Origin: Solimonas fluminis
GTDB lineage: Bacteria > Pseudomonadota > Gammaproteobacteria > Nevskiales > Nevskiaceae
Assembly (NCBI RefSeq): GCF_002930645.1
Contig: NZ_PSNW01000002.1
Span: 491,777 to 555,776, forward strand
Length of the DNA: 64,000 nt
Direction: 5' to 3'
Shown: positions 62,316 to 64,000 of the stretch, in pieces
Layout of the letters: every line of letters starts with the position of its first letter
How positions within the stretch are numbered: position 1 is the first letter of the stretch
Made by a program: the position numbers and the translations under genes
Notes under the pieces: generated by a model
The model's input: only the letters and a program-made list of their open reading frames with translations
What the model was told of the DNA's origin: nothing
Databases searched by the model: none

Positions 62316-62463
62316 GGCGTATCTTTCGGTTATACCGGATGACTCACTTTAAGCAGCCGGGCCGGGCCTCGCGATTGGACGTTTTGTCCTATGTCGCGCG
62401 TACCCCGGACCATGTGAAGCTTATGCACCAGATGGGGTAATCCCTCAAGCGAGCGAGAGCAGG
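62316..62463. promoter_or_regulatory. divergent promoter region of cyoA and the MFS transporter
   Basis: 148 bases separate the two starts. No clear sigma70 pair is seen for cyoA, but GGAC-GTTTT-GTCC (about 62372-62384) is a small inverted repeat that could be an operator. The MFS transporter gene has GAGAGCAGG about 3 nt before its ATG. Confidence 0.35.
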
Positions 62464-63807
62464 ATGTCGACCGTCAGCCATGAATCGAATGCGGGCCCCG
62501 GCTCGCTGGAAGGCCAGGCCCACGTAGCCGGGGCCGACCAGCACCGTGTCGCCCCCGGCGAGATCGCGATCGGCGTGATCATCGGCCGCCTGTCGGAGAT
62601 GTTCGACTTCTTCGTCTTCGGCATCGCCGCCGTCCTGGTATTCCCGTCCGTGGTCTTCCCGTTCGTCGACAAGACCACGGCGATGTACTACTCCTTCGGC
62701 ATCTTCTCGCTGGCATTCGTCGCGCGTCCCTTCGGCTCGCTGCTGTTCCGCATCATCCATGACTGGTACGGGCGCGGCACCAAGTTGACCATCGCCCTGT
62801 TCCTGCTCGGCACCGCCACCGCCGGCATCGCCTTCCTGCCCGGCTACGAGAAGATCGGCGTCGCCTCCGTCGTGATCCTGGCGGCCTGCCGCATCGCCCA
62901 GGGCGTGGCCCTGGCCGGCACCTGGGACGGCCTGCCCTCGCTGCTGGCGCTGAATGCGCCGCCGCAGCGCCGCGGCTGGTTCGCCATGATCCCGCAGCTC
63001 GGCGGCCCGCTGGGCTTCCTGCTGGCGGCCGGCCTGTTCGTGTTCCTGCTGCTGCAACTCAAGCCGGAGGACTTCCTGGCCTGGGGCTGGCGCTATCCCT
63101 TCTGCGTGGCCTTCGCGATCAACGTGGTCGCCCTGTTCGCCCGCCTGCGCCTGGTGGTGACGCCGGAGTTCACGCAGCTGTTGAAATCGCGCGAACTGGA
63201 ACCGGCGCCGCTCGGGGAATTGTTCCGCACGCAGCGTGCCAGCATCCTGCTGGGCGCCTTCGCGCCGCTGGGCAGCTTCGCGCTGTTCCACCTGGTCACC
63301 GTGTTCCCCCTGTCCTGGGCCTCGCTGTTCACGCAGGATGCGATCACCGACTACCTGTTCGTGCAGATTGCCGGCGCCACCCTGGCCGTGATCAGCATGC
63401 TGGTCTCCGGCAAGGTGGCCGACCGCATCGGCCGCCGCGCCACGCTGGCCATCAGTGCCGTGCTGATCGCCATCTTCAGCATCGTCGGCATGCTGCCGGT
63501 CTTCCAGGAAGGCAGCCGCCTGGGCGCCTACCTGTTCATCCTGGTGGGCTTCACGCTGCTGGGCTTCAGCCACGCGCAGGCGGCCGGCGCCATCAACTCC
63601 ACCTTCCCCAGCCGCTACCGCTACAGCGGCGCCATCGTCACCTCGGACTTCGCCTGGCTGGTGGGCGCGGCCTTCGCGCCGCTGGTGGCCCTGTTCCTGG
63701 CCTCGAACCTGGGTGTGGGCTACGTCGGCCTCTACCTGCTCTCGGGCGCCGTCGGCACGCTGCTGGCGCTGGGCGTGAACCGCAATCTGGAAATGCGGGA
63801 CGACTGA
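62464..63807 (+). CDS. MFS transporter, metabolite:proton symporter type
   Basis: This 447-residue protein has about 12 membrane helices and the MFS motifs DWYGRGTKLTIA (loop 2-3) and GKVADRIGRRATLA (loop 8-9). Its pattern, including GRLSEMFDFFVFGIAAVLVFP at the start of helix 1, matches the metabolite:H+ symporter branch (ProP, ShiA, KgtP). MFS genes of this branch sit upstream of cyoABCD in several pseudomonads. Substrate is unknown; osmolyte or aromatic acid uptake is possible. A bidirectional terminator separates it from glyA. Confidence 0.9.
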   Translation: MSTVSHESNAGPGSLEGQAHVAGADQHRVAPGEIAIGVIIGRLSEMFDFFVFGIAAVLVFPSVVFPFVDKTTAMYYSFGIFSLAFVARPFGSLLFRIIHDWYGRGTKLTIALFLLGTATAGIAFLPGYEKIGVASVVILAACRIAQGVALAGTWDGLPSLLALNAPPQRRGWFAMIPQLGGPLGFLLAAGLFVFLLLQLKPEDFLAWGWRYPFCVAFAINVVALFARLRLVVTPEFTQLLKSRELEPAPLGELFRTQRASILLGAFAPLGSFALFHLVTVFPLSWASLFTQDAITDYLFVQIAGATLAVISMLVSGKVADRIGRRATLAISAVLIAIFSIVGMLPVFQEGSRLGAYLFILVGFTLLGFSHAQAAGAINSTFPSRYRYSGAIVTSDFAWLVGAAFAPLVALFLASNLGVGYVGLYLLSGAVGTLLALGVNRNLEMRDD

Positions 63808-63823
63808 ATCCGGCTGCAACAAA

Positions 63824-63855
63824 AAAGGCGGGGGCCTGTAGCGGCTCCCGCCTTT
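63824..63855. terminator. bidirectional intrinsic terminator
   Basis: AAAGGCGGG (63824-63832) and CCCGCCTTT (63847-63855) pair perfectly, with further inner pairs. A run of A precedes it and TTTCTGCTTTC follows, giving terminators for both the plus-strand MFS gene and minus-strand glyA. Confidence 0.85.
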
Positions 63856-63877
63856 CTGCTTTCACCCGCCGATCAAT

Positions 63878-64000
63878 TCAGGCGGCCTTCCTGACCGAGC
63901 CGTACACCGGGAACCCGGCGCAGAGCTGCTCGACCTCGCCGCGGACGCGGGCGATGACCGCCTCCACGTCGCCGCCGGCGCTCATGGCATCGACGATGTC
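63878..64000 (-). CDS. glyA: serine hydroxymethyltransferase, C-terminal fragment (partial at right edge)
   Basis: The reverse-strand frame is open from the window edge to a TGA at 63878-63880 and encodes 40 residues, beginning DIVDAMSAGGDVEAVIARVR and ending with a segment containing LCAGFPVYGSVRKAA. This pattern is the C-terminal end of serine hydroxymethyltransferase (compare the usual VRxLCxRFPVY). GlyA makes glycine and methylene-THF from serine. The rest lies outside the window. The terminator at 63824-63855 is at the right place for it. Confidence 0.85.
   Translation of the reverse strand, partial: DIVDAMSAGGDVEAVIARVRGEVEQLCAGFPVYGSVRKAA

Overview
The window is a GC-rich, gene-dense stretch of a free-living Gram-negative chromosome. 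Gene content and order point to a gammaproteobacterium near the Xanthomonadales/Nevskiales (Solimonas- or Nevskia-like); this placement is inferred from gene families and synteny, not from a marker search. Supporting features are the order polA - candidate sRNA - engB - cytochrome c4 - dsbA, the block fmt/def | LysM - dprA - smg - topA - tsaC - hemF, an aerobic bo3-type quinol oxidase, lipid A and Kdo genes, and an OxyR. No tRNA, rRNA, CRISPR array, prophage or insertion sequence was recognised. Both ends cut genes: polA on the left and glyA on the right.

Layout. 1-4.6 kb: polA 3' end, a candidate C-rich-loop sRNA at the Spot 42 locus, engB, cytochrome c4, dsbA, a secreted M14 peptidase. 5-10.6 kb: an L,D-transpeptidase and a TPR protein that share a C-terminal domain, then lpxL-type acyltransferase, waaA and an MBL-fold exonuclease. 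10.7-20.6 kb: rarD with a Ycf46-like AAA+ ATPase, a YfcH-type epimerase, a PAS diguanylate cyclase, cardiolipin synthase with an EEP-fold partner, and three uncharacterised proteins. 20.7-25.7 kb: rsmB, a two-component pair resembling the proteobacterial dedicated sortase regulators, and a divergent VIT-domain gene that lacks the expected vWA and sorting parts; its promoter carries a helically phased TGCAC array. 25.8-33.1 kb: a CocE-type lipoprotein hydrolase, a dCMP-deaminase-family protein, a quinone oxidoreductase and a MASE1-PAS-GGDEF-EAL protein. 33.3-42.2 kb: translation, DNA-uptake, topology and haem genes. 42.2-46.7 kb: a class D beta-lactamase, oxyR, a ferritin-like hydrolase, an alpha/beta hydrolase and an ArsC-like protein.

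46.8-55.3 kb is the most interesting part. A well-formed cobalamin riboswitch precedes a five-gene valine-degradation unit (mmsA, acyl-CoA dehydrogenase, enoyl-CoA hydratase, 3-hydroxyisobutyryl-CoA hydrolase, mmsB). None of these enzymes uses B12, but their product propionyl-CoA is commonly consumed by a B12-dependent mutase. A TetR regulator and a divergent lipoprotein hydrolase follow, with two matching palindromes in the promoter between them. 55.4-64 kb: a RegA/RegB redox two-component pair next to SURF1 and cyoDCBA, an MFS transporter, and the 3' end of glyA.

Several intergenic regions carry short dispersed palindromic repeats (REP-like CGTTCGCCCTGAGC elements, CCCTCTCCC hairpins, GTCATGCCGGC hairpins). 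Neighbouring genes often overlap by 4 nt (ATGA, GTGA or TTGA), which indicates tight translational coupling.
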